DNA of 64,000 bases, from positions 1-64,000 of the forward strand of contig DATAJO010000003.1 of NCBI GenBank assembly GCA_036262075.1. The letters are read 5' to 3'. Below the pieces are notes generated by a model, which saw only the letters and a list, made by a program, of their open reading frames with translations, made no database searches and was not told the DNA's origin. The first letter of the stretch is position 1, and every line of letters begins with the position of its first letter. Source of the DNA: JACDBZ01 sp036262075. Its GTDB lineage: Bacteria; Chloroflexota; Limnocylindria; QHBO01. Shown here piece by piece: positions 1-8,886 of the stretch. The translations under genes and the position numbers were made by a program.

Positions 1-424
1 CATCGGCGGCGATATCGGACTCGACGGCCTCCTTGGCGCGCAGGAGCTCGGCGGCCAGGCCGCGGTCGAGCATCGGGTCGGCGGCGAGGGTGTGGAGCGT
101 GTCGTGCGCGCGATCCTGGAACGCCCCGACGGCTGCCTCGCGGTCATCCGGCAGCGCCGAAGCGGCGTCGCAGAGCGCCGCATGAGCCGATGCATACGCG
201 GCCGCGCGCGCATCGTGGCCGTCGGCCGGCTCGGCCGACAGCCAGAGCATCGCCCCGCCGACGACGACGAGCCCGGGCGCCACCCAGCGCAGCGCCTGCC
301 GATGGCCGATCCGCGCGGCGAGCCATGGGAAGGCGAGCCAGGTGCCGATGGCGAGCAGCCACGGGAGGACGAGGACGGGAAGGGGGATCGGGATCACGCC
401 GCCCCACGGAGGAACCGCGCCCAT
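1..424 (-). CDS. Partial membrane protein, C-terminus beyond the left edge
   Basis: The frame is open from an ATG at 424 to the window edge (141 codons) with strong G/C third positions, so it is a real gene whose end is missing. Two hydrophobic segments are visible, about residues 10-37 (rich in Pro, Leu and Trp) and 47-62. A hydrophilic, alanine-rich and probably helical region follows. I do not recognise the family. It lies downstream of ribokinase on the same strand with a gap of about 100 nt. No Shine-Dalgarno sequence is obvious at the ATG, and the frame stays open further upstream, so a non-ATG start is possible. Confidence 0.7.
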   Translation of the reverse strand, partial: MGAVPPWGGVIPIPLPVLVLPWLLAIGTWLAFPWLAARIGHRQALRWVAPGLVVVGGAMLWLSAEPADGHDARAAAYASAHAALCDAASALPDDREAAVGAFQDRAHDTLHTLAADPMLDRGLAAELLRAKEAVESDIAAD

Positions 425-525
425 GCCGAAGCGGGCGCGCGAGCTGATCGGGTCATGTGGGGAGATGGTATCCGGACCCTCGGGCGGCCGCCGAGGGCCG
501 ATCGGCCCGTCGGAGCCGGGAACGT

Positions 526-1425
526 TCAGGCGCGGAGCAGGCCCTCGATCTGCTCGAGGGTCGGCATGCCCTCGCGGGCGCCCGCCGCGCCGATCGAGAG
601 CGCCGCGCCGGCGTTCGCGGCGCGGATCGCATCGGCCAGCGATGCGCCGCTCGCCAGCCAGGCGGCGAGGATGCCGTTGAACGTGTCGCCCGCGCCCGTG
701 GTGTCGACGACGGCCGGAGCCACGAAGCCCGGGAAGCGCTCACGCTCCGCGCCCTGCGCCAGGAGCGCGCCGGCCGCGCCCTGGGTGACGACGATGGGGC
801 CGGCGTGGCGCGCCACGAGCTCGTCGAGGGCGGTCTCGGTCACGTCGTTGCCGATGGCCACCACGAGCTCGTGCTCGTTCGGCGTCAGGATCGGCCCCAG
901 ATGGAGGACGTCCGCGGGCAGCGCCCGGGCCGGCGCGGGGTTGAGGATCGACCGGCCTCCGGCGGCGTGCACCGCCCGCAGCGTGTCGATGACGACCGCC
1001 GCCGGAACCTCGTGCGAGGTGAGCACGACGTCGGCGGACGCGATCCGTGCGTGATCCGCCTCGTCGAGCTCGAGCGTGTCGTTCGCGCCGAGCGCCACGG
1101 CGATCTGGTTCTCGCCCCGCGGCCCGACCACGATGAGCGCGACACCGGTCGGCTCGGTCGGATGGACGCGGAGTCCCTCGAGGCCGATGCCCTCGCGCTC
1201 CAGGGCGGCCATCGCCCGCCGGCCGTGCTCGTCGTCGCCGATCGCGCCGATGAGCTCGACCCGCGCGCCGGCGCGTGCCGCGGCCACGGCCTGGTTCGCG
1301 CCCTTGCCGCCGTCGTGGATCGAGAAGCGTCCTCCGGTCACCGTCTCGCCGGGCAGCGGGAGGCGTTGGACCTCGACGACGAGGTCGACGTTGATCGAGG
1401 CGACGACGCACACGGTTCCGGCCAT
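526..1425 (-). CDS. rbsK: Ribokinase (PfkB family)
   Basis: Cytosolic sugar kinase that phosphorylates D-ribose to ribose 5-phosphate. Seen in the 299-residue product: N-terminal NVDLV, the substrate loop GGKGANQA at residues 39-46, NPAPA, TPNEHE, and the C-terminal signature DTTGAGDTFNG, whose last Asp is the family's catalytic base. Length is normal for ribokinases. The start is placed at ATG 1425 because a CATACT box lies 6 nt upstream and runs into the alternative ATG at 1440. It is divergent from the glycosidase at 1518. No ribose transporter is nearby, so another PfkB substrate cannot be excluded. Confidence 0.9.
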   Translation of the reverse strand: MAGTVCVVASINVDLVVEVQRLPLPGETVTGGRFSIHDGGKGANQAVAAARAGARVELIGAIGDDEHGRRAMAALEREGIGLEGLRVHPTEPTGVALIVVGPRGENQIAVALGANDTLELDEADHARIASADVVLTSHEVPAAVVIDTLRAVHAAGGRSILNPAPARALPADVLHLGPILTPNEHELVVAIGNDVTETALDELVARHAGPIVVTQGAAGALLAQGAERERFPGFVAPAVVDTTGAGDTFNGILAAWLASGASLADAIRAANAGAALSIGAAGAREGMPTLEQIEGLLRA

Positions 1426-1431
1426 GCCCCG

Positions 1432-1437
1432 AGTATG
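1432..1437 (-). promoter_or_regulatory. -10-like box of ribokinase (leaderless type)
   Basis: CATACT lies 6 nt before the ribokinase ATG. That spacing puts transcription initiation at or next to the start codon, as for many first genes in this window. Confidence 0.5.
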
Positions 1438-1517
1438 CACCGCGCGCGCGGTGCGGTGAGGCTCCGTGGGAGCGTCCTCCGCGAGCGTTCGGAGGCGAGC
1501 GCTGCCATCATCACCGC

Positions 1518-3851
1518 ATGCGACGACGCCGGCGGCTCGCCGTCATCATCCTCGTCGCGGGCCTCGCGAGCCTGCTCGCGGGCTGCGTTCCGGGGCTCAC
1601 CGTCGGAACGCTCCCGCCGACGCTGGCCCTCGAGGACGTCGGTGGCGTCCGGGTGGCGATGCAGAACGGCATCCCCGTTCCCGACTTCGGCCGGCAGGCG
1701 CGGCCCCGGATCAACCTCGACGGCGAGTGGCGGACGGAGGCGGTGGCGCTCGACGCCGACCTGACAATGACCGATCGATCGGCCTCGCTGGACGACATCG
1801 AGGCCGAGGCCGATGGCCGCCAGCTGCCCGACCACGACGACGCGTCGTGGTCGACGACCCTCGTCCCCGGCACGTCGAATCCGCCGCCGGACGGCGAGGA
1901 GGGCGGAATGTGGTACCGGCGCACGTTCAGGGTGCCCGGCGGCTGGGACGGCCGTGCCGTCACGCTCCGTTTCGAGTCGGCCAACTACGTGGTCGACGTC
2001 TGGCTGAACGGGACGTGGCTGGGCTACCACGAGGGCGGCAGCACGCCGTTCGCGTTCGACGTGGGCGAGGCGCTGCGCGTCGGCGGCGAGAACACGATCG
2101 CCGTGCGGACGCACACCATCCCGCTCGGCACGCGGCAGGACGTCGTGCCGTGGGGCCTGATCGACTGGTGGAACTACGGCGGGCTGACGGGATCGGTCTG
2201 GCTCGAGGCGGCGCCCGCCTTCCACGTCACCCGCGCCGACGTCATCCCGCACCTCGACGCGGTCGAGGTCGAGGTCCTCACCCGGCGCGCGGGCATCCTC
2301 GCCGGAGGGGAGGAGTCGCGCGTCGGGGTGCCGGAGCCGGGGACGCCGTTGCGGGTCGTCGCCGACGTCCTGCCCGCCACGGTGACGCCGGAGAACGTCC
2401 TCAACCCCGACCCGCGTGCCCTCGTCGAGGCCGATGCCGAGCCGATCACCACCGTGGACGGAGAGCTGTCCGCCCCCGACCCTGGCGGGCTCGCACGCTC
2501 GCAGCTGTCGGTCACGTTCCGCTCCGCCGACCTGTGGTCGCCGGCGAGCCCCGCGCTCTACGTCCTGCGCGTGACGATCGAGCGACTCCCCGACCAGGAC
2601 GGGGAGGGGGACGGGGCGGCGGACCCGGACGAGCCGCCACCGGTCGCGGGCAGCGTCGATACGTTCTGGACGACGTTCGGCATCCGCCACGTCGCCGTCG
2701 ATCCGCTCCGCCCCCGGGTGCTGCTCAACGGCGAGGCCACGTTCTTCCGCGGGGTCGGGATCCACCCCGAGGAGATCACTCGCACCGCGGACGGCGAGCT
2801 CATCGACGGCACGCCCGCACCGCCGCCCGAGGCGATTCTCGCGAAGCTCCAGCAGGCGTCGGACATCGGCGCCGATCTCATCCGGACCGGCCACCTGCCG
2901 GGCGACCCGGCGATGCTCATGCTCGCCGATCGGCTCGGCTTCGCCGTGTGGGAGGAGATCCCGATGTACCACGCCACGCCGCTGATCTTCGACCAGACGT
3001 TGAGCCGCGGGATCCCGCAGCAGATGCTGCGCGAGATGGCCCTGCGCGACATGAACCGGCCGTCGGTTCTGTTCCACGGGCTGGCGAACGAGTCCACGGG
3101 TGGGCAGGAGCGAGCCGATGCGCTGGCCGCGCTCCACGAGGTCGACCGCGAGATCGACGGCACGCGCCTCACCGGGCAGGCCGCGTACGGCTGGCAGCCG
3201 ACCGATCCGACCCACGCGCCGCTCGACGTGGCCGGCTTCACGTTCTACCACGGCGTGTTCTACGGCTCGGATCCGGGGCCCGACACGCGCCGGGCGCTCC
3301 GATTGGCACACGAGGCGCATCCCGACAAGCCGGTGATGATCCTGGAGTTCGGCCGCTGGGCCGATTTCGCCTTCGACGAGGAGCGCCAGGCGGTGATCTT
3401 CGAGGAGACGTACCCCGCCATCGAGCAGTTCCGGGCCGACGAGCCGAGCGGCTTCGTGAGCGGCGCGACGTGGTGGACGCTGCGCGACTTCGCGACCCAG
3501 CTCGGCGGCATCGAGGTCGAGCATTTCGGCCTCTACCGCCACGACGGCAGCCTGCGGCCCGCCGGCGTCCTCGCTCGCGCCGCGTTCGACGCGGCCGGTG
3601 GTCGGGGCGACCAGCAGAACCTCGAGCCCGATATCGACCGGCCGCGGCCGGCGCCCACCCCGACCGGGCTCGGCGACTGGTCGCTCGTCGTCTACGTCGC
3701 CTACGCCCTCGCCGTGTCGATCGGTGGCATGGCCGTCGTCCTCTTCCTCCTCACCCATCGCGGCGGCCGTGCCACCGGCCAGCGCCGCGGCCCGACCATG
3801 CGTCGACCGCCCATTCGGCGACCGAGGCGCGCGGGCCGAGGGCCGGCATGA
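1518..3851 (+). CDS. Glycoside hydrolase family 2-type lipoprotein with C-terminal membrane anchor
   Basis: Predicted exo-acting beta-glycosidase (beta-galactosidase/glucuronidase group) displayed outside the membrane. A basic N-terminus and hydrophobic stretch end in the lipobox LLAGC (Cys23). A jelly-roll sugar-binding domain follows (GMWYRRTF, WLNGTWLGYHEGG), then an Ig-like domain and a TIM barrel. The likely acid/base is Glu525 in GLANEST and the nucleophile Glu610 in ILEFG; their 85-residue spacing fits GH2. Unusually, residues 721-747 form a transmembrane helix followed by a very basic tail. The stop overlaps the next ATG (ATGA). A CATCAT box lies 6 nt before the start. The exact substrate cannot be told from sequence. 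Confidence 0.88.
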   Translation: MRRRRRLAVIILVAGLASLLAGCVPGLTVGTLPPTLALEDVGGVRVAMQNGIPVPDFGRQARPRINLDGEWRTEAVALDADLTMTDRSASLDDIEAEADGRQLPDHDDASWSTTLVPGTSNPPPDGEEGGMWYRRTFRVPGGWDGRAVTLRFESANYVVDVWLNGTWLGYHEGGSTPFAFDVGEALRVGGENTIAVRTHTIPLGTRQDVVPWGLIDWWNYGGLTGSVWLEAAPAFHVTRADVIPHLDAVEVEVLTRRAGILAGGEESRVGVPEPGTPLRVVADVLPATVTPENVLNPDPRALVEADAEPITTVDGELSAPDPGGLARSQLSVTFRSADLWSPASPALYVLRVTIERLPDQDGEGDGAADPDEPPPVAGSVDTFWTTFGIRHVAVDPLRPRVLLNGEATFFRGVGIHPEEITRTADGELIDGTPAPPPEAILAKLQQASDIGADLIRTGHLPGDPAMLMLADRLGFAVWEEIPMYHATPLIFDQTLSRGIPQQMLREMALRDMNRPSVLFHGLANESTGGQERADALAALHEVDREIDGTRLTGQAAYGWQPTDPTHAPLDVAGFTFYHGVFYGSDPGPDTRRALRLAHEAHPDKPVMILEFGRWADFAFDEERQAVIFEETYPAIEQFRADEPSGFVSGATWWTLRDFATQLGGIEVEHFGLYRHDGSLRPAGVLARAAFDAAGGRGDQQNLEPDIDRPRPAPTPTGLGDWSLVVYVAYALAVSIGGMAVVLFLLTHRGGRATGQRRGPTMRRPPIRRPRRAGRGPA

Positions 3852-4309
3852 AGCGCTTCGTCCACGGCCGCCTGGCGGCCGTATCGGTCCGGGCCTCGTT
3901 CGGGGCCGGGATGTGGGTCGGCCTGACCATCGGCATCGTCATCGGCACGCTGCTCGGCGCGCTCCTGTCGTGGTTCGCCGGCACCGTCCTGTCGTGGCAG
4001 CGCGAGCTGGCGTTCACGCTCGGCGTCGCCCGCGCGCTCCTGCCGTTCGGCGACCAGGTCGAGGCCCTGCGCTGGATCTCGTCGAACTGGTTCCTCGTCG
4101 TGCCGATCGCCGGCGTGGCGGTGGCGCTCGTCGTCGGGCTCGTGGGCGGGCTCATCGGCGCGCTGCTGGCAGCGGCGTACAACCGATCGCCGCGCCACGC
4201 GTCGGTCGTCGTCGAGCTGCCGGACGAGTCGGGCGCCTTCACCGACGACGAACCGCCGGCGGAGGAGTCCGAGGTCGAAGCCGAGGACGGGGAAGAGGCC
4301 GCGAACTAG
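3848..4309 (+). CDS. Small two-helix membrane protein with acidic tail
   Basis: The 153-residue product is not recognised. It has a basic start, one long hydrophobic segment (residues 20-45), a second around 78-103, and a strongly acidic C-terminus (EESEVEAEDGEE-type). The ATG at 3848 overlaps the glycosidase stop as ATGA, so translation is probably coupled and the two proteins may work together in the envelope. The stop TAG shares a CTAG with the stop of the convergent pdxH. Confidence 0.8.
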   Translation: MKRFVHGRLAAVSVRASFGAGMWVGLTIGIVIGTLLGALLSWFAGTVLSWQRELAFTLGVARALLPFGDQVEALRWISSNWFLVVPIAGVAVALVVGLVGGLIGALLAAAYNRSPRHASVVVELPDESGAFTDDEPPAEESEVEAEDGEEAAN

Positions 4310-4917
4310 GGCTGGAGCCGCCGGCGGTGCCAGGACTCGTCGGGCCCGCGCCGGTACTCGACCCGGTCGTGGAGCCGATCCGGGCGGCTCTCCCAGAGCT
4401 CGACGAAGCGGGGGATGAGGAGGTAGCCGCCCCAGGTCGGCGGCAGGGGCAGCTCCGCGGGAGCCGATGCGGCGAGCTCCGCGACCCGGGCCTCGAGCTC
4501 CTCGCGCGAGCCGATCTCGCGTCCCTGCTCCGACACGGTGGCCGACAGCTGGCTGCCGCGCGGTCGGGTGCGCCAGTAGGCGAGCGACTCCTCCTCGCCG
4601 AGCAGGCGGACCCGGCCCGCGACGCGCGCCTGCCGGTCGAGCGCCGGCCACCAGAACGCCGCCGATGCCCACGGGTTGACCGCCACGTCGCGCCCCTTGC
4701 GGCTGGCGCGGCTCGTGAACCAGCGCAGGCCGTGCTGGTCGAGGCCGTTGAGGAGGACGAAGCGCACCGACGGCTGCCCGTCGCCATCGGCGGTCGCGAG
4801 CGCGAAGGCGTTCGGCAGGCCGATGCCGGCCGCCTCGGCATCGGCGAGCCAGGCGGAAAGCTGGCGAATCGGATCGGGATCGAGGGTCTTCGGGTCGATC
4901 GGCATACGGCGTGGCAT
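4306..4917 (-). CDS. pdxH: Pyridoxine/pyridoxamine 5'-phosphate oxidase
   Basis: FMN-dependent oxidase that makes pyridoxal 5'-phosphate from PNP or PMP in the cytosol. Hallmarks: NAFALATADGDGQPSVRFVLL near the N-terminus (FMN phosphate binding), the RASRKGRD and AAFWWPALDRQARVAG segments, and the C-terminal EYRRGPDESWHRRRLQP, where the R-x-W-R-type end of the family is recognisable. The 203-residue length is typical. ATG 4905 is an alternative start, because TACCAT at 4916-4921 would fit it with a 10-nt gap. It is divergent from the HAD gene, with about 25 nt between the starts. Confidence 0.92.
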   Translation of the reverse strand: MPRRMPIDPKTLDPDPIRQLSAWLADAEAAGIGLPNAFALATADGDGQPSVRFVLLNGLDQHGLRWFTSRASRKGRDVAVNPWASAAFWWPALDRQARVAGRVRLLGEEESLAYWRTRPRGSQLSATVSEQGREIGSREELEARVAELAASAPAELPLPPTWGGYLLIPRFVELWESRPDRLHDRVEYRRGPDESWHRRRLQP

Positions 4918-4929
4918 GGTACCCGCCGG

Positions 4930-4935
4930 TATCCT
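4930..4935 (+). promoter_or_regulatory. -10 box of the HAD gene
   Basis: TATCCT lies 6 nt before the GTG at 4942, so the message is predicted to be leaderless. It also decides the GTG start. Confidence 0.55.
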
Positions 4936-4941
4936 CGCCAC

Positions 4942-5598
4942 GTGGACCTGCCTCGACCCGACGCGGTCGTCTTCGACCTCGATGGCACGCTCGTCGACAC
5001 CGTCGGCGCGCGCATCCGCGGCTGGCGCGAGGTGCTGGCCGAGCACGGCTACCAGGTCGATGACGAGATGCTCAAGCCGATGATCGGCATGGACGGTCGC
5101 CGCCTGGCGCGCGAGGTGGCCGAGCGGCTCGGCCGCCCGCTCGAGGAGGGCATGGACGAGGTGATCGACCGCGAGGCGGGGGAGCGATTCGACGCGTACA
5201 ACCGGCCGGTCCCGCTTCCCGGGGTCCACGAGGCGCTGCGGCGGCTCGACGAGGCATCGGTGCCGTGGGCCATCGCGACCTCCTCGCGCGCCGAGCAGGT
5301 CACCGCCTCGGTGGCGGCCCTCGGGCTCGCCGCGCCGCCGAGGATCGTCGACGGCAGCCGCGTGGCGCACGCCAAGCCCGCGCCCGACCTCCTGCTCCTG
5401 GCCGCCGAGGAGCTGGGCGTCGAGCCGGCGCGATGCTGGTACGTGGGCGACTCGACCTGGGACATGCGCGCGGCCGTCGCGGCGGGGATGCCCGGTATCG
5501 GCGTGCTCGCCGGGGCGGCGGTCGACCGCGAGGCGCTCGAGGCGGCGGGCGCATCGGTCGTGCTCGACACCCTCGCGGACCTGAGGCTGCCGGACTGA
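4942..5598 (+). CDS. HAD-superfamily phosphatase (phosphoglycolate/beta-phosphoglucomutase-like)
   Basis: Haloacid dehalogenase fold phosphatase, 218 residues. Motif I is FDLDGTLVD at the N-terminus (the first Asp is the nucleophile). Motif II is ATSS, motif III the Lys of HAKPAPD, and motif IV VGDSTWDMRAA, where the two Asp bind Mg. The helical cap between motifs I and II is of the C1 type, suggesting a small phosphorylated metabolite as substrate. The start is GTG 4942, set by the TATCCT box and by the family's need for motif I close to the N-terminus. ligD follows after 3 nt. Confidence 0.85.
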   Translation: MDLPRPDAVVFDLDGTLVDTVGARIRGWREVLAEHGYQVDDEMLKPMIGMDGRRLAREVAERLGRPLEEGMDEVIDREAGERFDAYNRPVPLPGVHEALRRLDEASVPWAIATSSRAEQVTASVAALGLAAPPRIVDGSRVAHAKPAPDLLLLAAEELGVEPARCWYVGDSTWDMRAAVAAGMPGIGVLAGAAVDREALEAAGASVVLDTLADLRLPD

Positions 5599-5601
5599 CC
5601 C

Positions 5602-8235
5602 ATGCCGCTCGAGGAATATCGGCGCAAGCGCGACTTCTCGGCCACGCCGGAGCCGGCGCCGGGCGACCTCGTCGAGCGCAGCGGCCGCTTCACCGTCCAG
5701 CGCCATCGCGCGACGGCGCTCCACTACGACACGCGGCTCGAGATCGACGGCGTGCTCGTGTCGTGGGCCGTCCCGAAGGGCCCGACCCTCGATCCGAGCG
5801 AGCGGCGCCTCGCCATGCGCACCGAGGACCACCCGATCGAGTACCTCGACTTCGAGGGCGTCATCCCCGAGAAGCAGTACGGCGCCGGCGACGTCATCGT
5901 CTGGGACTGGGGCTACTGGGAGCCGGAGGCCGAGACGGCCGACCCGGCCAGGGCGCTCCGCGACGGCGAGATCAAGTTCGTCCTCCACGGGGAGAAGCTC
6001 CGCGGCCGGTTCACCATTGTGCGCACCGACCGGCGCGGCTCCGGCGACGACGGGCGCGAGCGGTGGCTGCTCATCAAGAAGCGCGACGCGCATGCCGTGC
6101 CGGGCTGGGATGCCGAGGACCACCCGCGATCGGTGAAGACCGGGCGCACGAACGACGAGGTGCGCGACGGCAAGCCGCCGAAGTTCACGGCTCCGCCGCC
6201 CGCGCCGGTGGGCGAGGTCGACCTGTCGGCCGCGAAGGCAGGCTCGATGCCCGACTTCATCCCGCCCATGCTCGCCACGCTCGCCAGCGAGCCGTTCGAC
6301 GATCCCGACTGGCTGTTCGAGGTGAAGTGGGACGGCTACCGGGTCGAGGCGGTCGTCCGTGACGGCCGCGCGAAGCTCTGGACCCGCAACCGGCAGGACG
6401 CCGCGCGCTACTTCCCCGATCTCGCCGGGCCGGCACCGTGGATCGCCGCGCGGGAGGCGATCGTCGACGGCGAGGTCGTCGCCCTCGACGATGAGGGCCG
6501 TCCGCGCTTCAGCCTCCTCCAGGACCGGACCGGCATCCGGACCGGCCGCGCGCCGGGCACGAAGCGTCCCGGTCAGCCGGCGCCGATCGTGTACCAGGCC
6601 TTCGACCTCCTCCACCTCGACGGCCGCTCGCTGCTCGACGTGCCGCTCGAGGACCGCAAGCGCCTCCTCCGCAGCCGGCTGCGCGAGCACCCGCTCGTCC
6701 GCTACGCCGGGCACGTCGAGGCCGATGGGCGCGCGTTCCACGACGCCGCCCGTGCCCAGGAGCTCGAGGGCATCGTCGCCAAGCTCCGCCGCTCGCGGTA
6801 CGAGCCGGGCCGCCGCAGCAAGGCCTGGCTGAAGCTGAAGATCCGGAGCGAGCAGGAGGCGGTCATCGTCGGTTGGCTGCCCGGGCAGGGGAACGCGAAG
6901 GAGCTCGGCTCGCTCATCCTCGCCGTGCGCGAGAAGGACCGATGGGTCCACGCCGGCCAGGTCGGCAGCGGCTTCACGGAGCGCACCCGCCGCGAGCTCC
7001 GCAAGCAGCTCGAGGAGCTCGAACGGCCCGACTCGCCGATCGACCCGCCGCCGAAGCTCAAGGGCGCGCGCTGGGTGGAGCCGAAGCTCGTGGCCCGCGT
7101 CGAGTTCGCCGAGTGGACCGACGACGGCCTGCTGCGCCAGGCGGCGTTCAAGGGCCTCGAGATCGCCAAGGATCCGCGCACGGTGCGCCGGGAGCGGGCG
7201 GTGGCGACGGCGTCCGCCGTCGCATCGGCCGAGGAGAAGCTCTCGGTCCCGTCCTCCGGCGACGGCGGTGACGGCGGTGACGGCGGTGACGACATCGCCG
7301 CCGCGCTCGCCGCCCTGGACGCGATGGGCGCGGAGGGCCGCTGGATCGTCGAGGGTCGGGAGATCCGGGTCACGAACCTCGACAAGGTCCTCGCGCCCGC
7401 TCGCGAGGAGGGCGAGCCGCCGATCACGAAGCGCGACCTGCTGCGCTACCTCGTCGGGCAGGCCGCGGTCATCGTGCCGTACCTCGACGGCCGCGGGCTC
7501 ACGGTCCAGCGCTTCCCGAACGGCGTCGAGCAGAAGGGCTTCTGGCAGAAGGACCTGCCGAAGCACGCGCCGGAGTGGGTCACGCGCTGGCGCTACCACC
7601 ATCGCGAGGAGGGGCCGAAGGACTACCCGGTCGTCGACTCCGCCGCCACGCTCGCCTGGCTCGGGCAGGAGGCGGCCATGGAGCTCCATCCCTGGACGAG
7701 CAAGACCGATGCGCCCGAGCTGCCGACCTACGCGCTGATCGACATCGACCCCGGCCCGGACACGACCTGGGACGAGGTCCTCGTCCTGGCGCGGCTGTAT
7801 CGGTCGGCGCTCGAGCACCTCGGCGTGCGCGGGGCACCCAAGGTGACCGGCAAGCGCGGCATCCAGGTCTGGATCCCGATCGAGCGCGGGCCGACGTTCG
7901 AGGACACGCGCGGCTGGGTCGAGGGGCTGTCGCGGGCGATCGGCGCGACCGTGCCGGACCTCGTGAGCTGGGAATGGTCGAAGCGCGCCCGCAAGGGCAA
8001 GGCGCGCCTGGACTACACCCAGAACGTCATCAACAAGACGCTCGTCGCCCCGTACAGCCCGCGGCCGTCGGCCGGCGTGCCGGTGAGCATGCCGATCGCC
8101 TGGGAGGAGCTCGACGACCCCGCCCTGCGGCCCGATCGCTGGACGATCCGCAGCGCCCCGGCGCGGATCGGCGAGAAGGGCGACCTCTTCGCCTGGGTGC
8201 TCGAAACCCCGCAGCGGCTTCCTCCGCTGGGCTGA
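5602..8235 (+). CDS. ligD: Multidomain DNA ligase D (phosphoesterase-ligase-polymerase)
   Basis: Non-homologous end-joining enzyme that trims, fills and seals double-strand breaks. Domain order: 3'-phosphoesterase (about 1-180; HYDTRLE and EKQYGAGD), ATP-dependent ligase (about 215-520; adenylated Lys242 in KWDGYR, then VDGEVVALD, EGIVAKL and WLKLKIR), and an AEP-type polymerase/primase (about 570-870; metal-binding LIDIDPGP). A Gly/Asp linker encoded by a 9-bp repeat (7261-7290) joins ligase and polymerase. The 877-residue length fits three-domain LigD. No Ku gene is visible in the window. It starts 3 nt after the HAD stop, so it is probably cotranscribed with that gene. Confidence 0.96.
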   Translation: MPLEEYRRKRDFSATPEPAPGDLVERSGRFTVQRHRATALHYDTRLEIDGVLVSWAVPKGPTLDPSERRLAMRTEDHPIEYLDFEGVIPEKQYGAGDVIVWDWGYWEPEAETADPARALRDGEIKFVLHGEKLRGRFTIVRTDRRGSGDDGRERWLLIKKRDAHAVPGWDAEDHPRSVKTGRTNDEVRDGKPPKFTAPPPAPVGEVDLSAAKAGSMPDFIPPMLATLASEPFDDPDWLFEVKWDGYRVEAVVRDGRAKLWTRNRQDAARYFPDLAGPAPWIAAREAIVDGEVVALDDEGRPRFSLLQDRTGIRTGRAPGTKRPGQPAPIVYQAFDLLHLDGRSLLDVPLEDRKRLLRSRLREHPLVRYAGHVEADGRAFHDAARAQELEGIVAKLRRSRYEPGRRSKAWLKLKIRSEQEAVIVGWLPGQGNAKELGSLILAVREKDRWVHAGQVGSGFTERTRRELRKQLEELERPDSPIDPPPKLKGARWVEPKLVARVEFAEWTDDGLLRQAAFKGLEIAKDPRTVRRERAVATASAVASAEEKLSVPSSGDGGDGGDGGDDIAAALAALDAMGAEGRWIVEGREIRVTNLDKVLAPAREEGEPPITKRDLLRYLVGQAAVIVPYLDGRGLTVQRFPNGVEQKGFWQKDLPKHAPEWVTRWRYHHREEGPKDYPVVDSAATLAWLGQEAAMELHPWTSKTDAPELPTYALIDIDPGPDTTWDEVLVLARLYRSALEHLGVRGAPKVTGKRGIQVWIPIERGPTFEDTRGWVEGLSRAIGATVPDLVSWEWSKRARKGKARLDYTQNVINKTLVAPYSPRPSAGVPVSMPIAWEELDDPALRPDRWTIRSAPARIGEKGDLFAWVLETPQRLPPLG

Positions 8236-8237
8236 AG

Positions 8238-8243
8238 TACCAT
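8238..8243 (+). promoter_or_regulatory. -10 box of the NfuA-like gene
   Basis: TACCAT lies 8 nt before ATG 8252 and just past the ligD stop, giving a leaderless-type start. Confidence 0.5.
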
Positions 8244-8251
8244 GGGCGCCG

Positions 8252-8836
8252 ATGATTGAGCAGCTCCTGCGCGTCACGCCGGAGGCGCGCGACAAGATCG
8301 ACGGCGTCCGCACATTCAACGACTTCACCGATGCGAACCTGCGGGTTCGGGTGGCGGCCAAAGAGGGGCCGCGCTTCCGCTACGAGATCGCGCTCGAGGA
8401 TCCGCGCGACCGTGCGGAGACCGATCTCGCGCTCGACGTCGACGGCCTCGTCGTCGTCCTCGACCCGCAGAGCGCGGTCGACCTCGCCGGCTCGACGATC
8501 GAGCTCGACCCGACGGTCACCGGTGGCGGGCTGCGCATCGACAACCCGAACGAGGGCTGGCAGGATCCCATCGCGCGCCGGGTGCAGGAGGTCATCGACC
8601 GCCAGATCAACCCCGGCGTGGGCACGCACGGCGGGATGGTGTCGCTCGTCGACGTCAGGGACGGGACGGCCTACATGCGCTTCGGCGGCGGCTGCCAGGG
8701 TTGCGCCGCGGTCGACGTCACGCTGAAGCAGGGCGTCGAGCAGGCCGTCCGCGCCGCGGTGCCGGAGATCTCGGCCATCGTCGACGTCACCGATCACCAG
8801 GCAGGAACGAACCCCTACTACCACCAGGGGCACTAG
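8252..8836 (+). CDS. NfuA/NifU-type iron-sulfur cluster carrier
   Basis: Likely Fe-S cluster carrier delivering clusters to apo-proteins. The C-terminal NifU domain (about residues 105-185) holds the cluster-binding pair Cys148-x-x-Cys151 in GGCQGCAAVD. The N-terminal half resembles a degenerate A-type (HesB-like) domain without its cysteines, which is the NfuA architecture. Length (194) matches NfuA. The TACCAT box sets the ATG at 8252. No isc or suf genes are adjacent. Confidence 0.88.
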   Translation: MIEQLLRVTPEARDKIDGVRTFNDFTDANLRVRVAAKEGPRFRYEIALEDPRDRAETDLALDVDGLVVVLDPQSAVDLAGSTIELDPTVTGGGLRIDNPNEGWQDPIARRVQEVIDRQINPGVGTHGGMVSLVDVRDGTAYMRFGGGCQGCAAVDVTLKQGVEQAVRAAVPEISAIVDVTDHQAGTNPYYHQGH

Positions 8837-8886
8837 GGGTTCGTCGTTCGCTGGGGGTGCCCGCTACGGCGCGGGCGGGATGCGCG

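Noticed and set aside
1338..3758. An 806-codon antisense frame across the glycosidase gene
   Set aside because: The plus-strand product is a complete GH2-type protein with catalytic residues; the antisense product is low-complexity and matches nothing.
7261..7290. GACGGCGGT tandem repeat as a possible regulatory element
   Set aside because: It is in frame inside ligD and encodes a Gly/Asp-rich linker between ligase and polymerase domains, an ordinary flexible joint.
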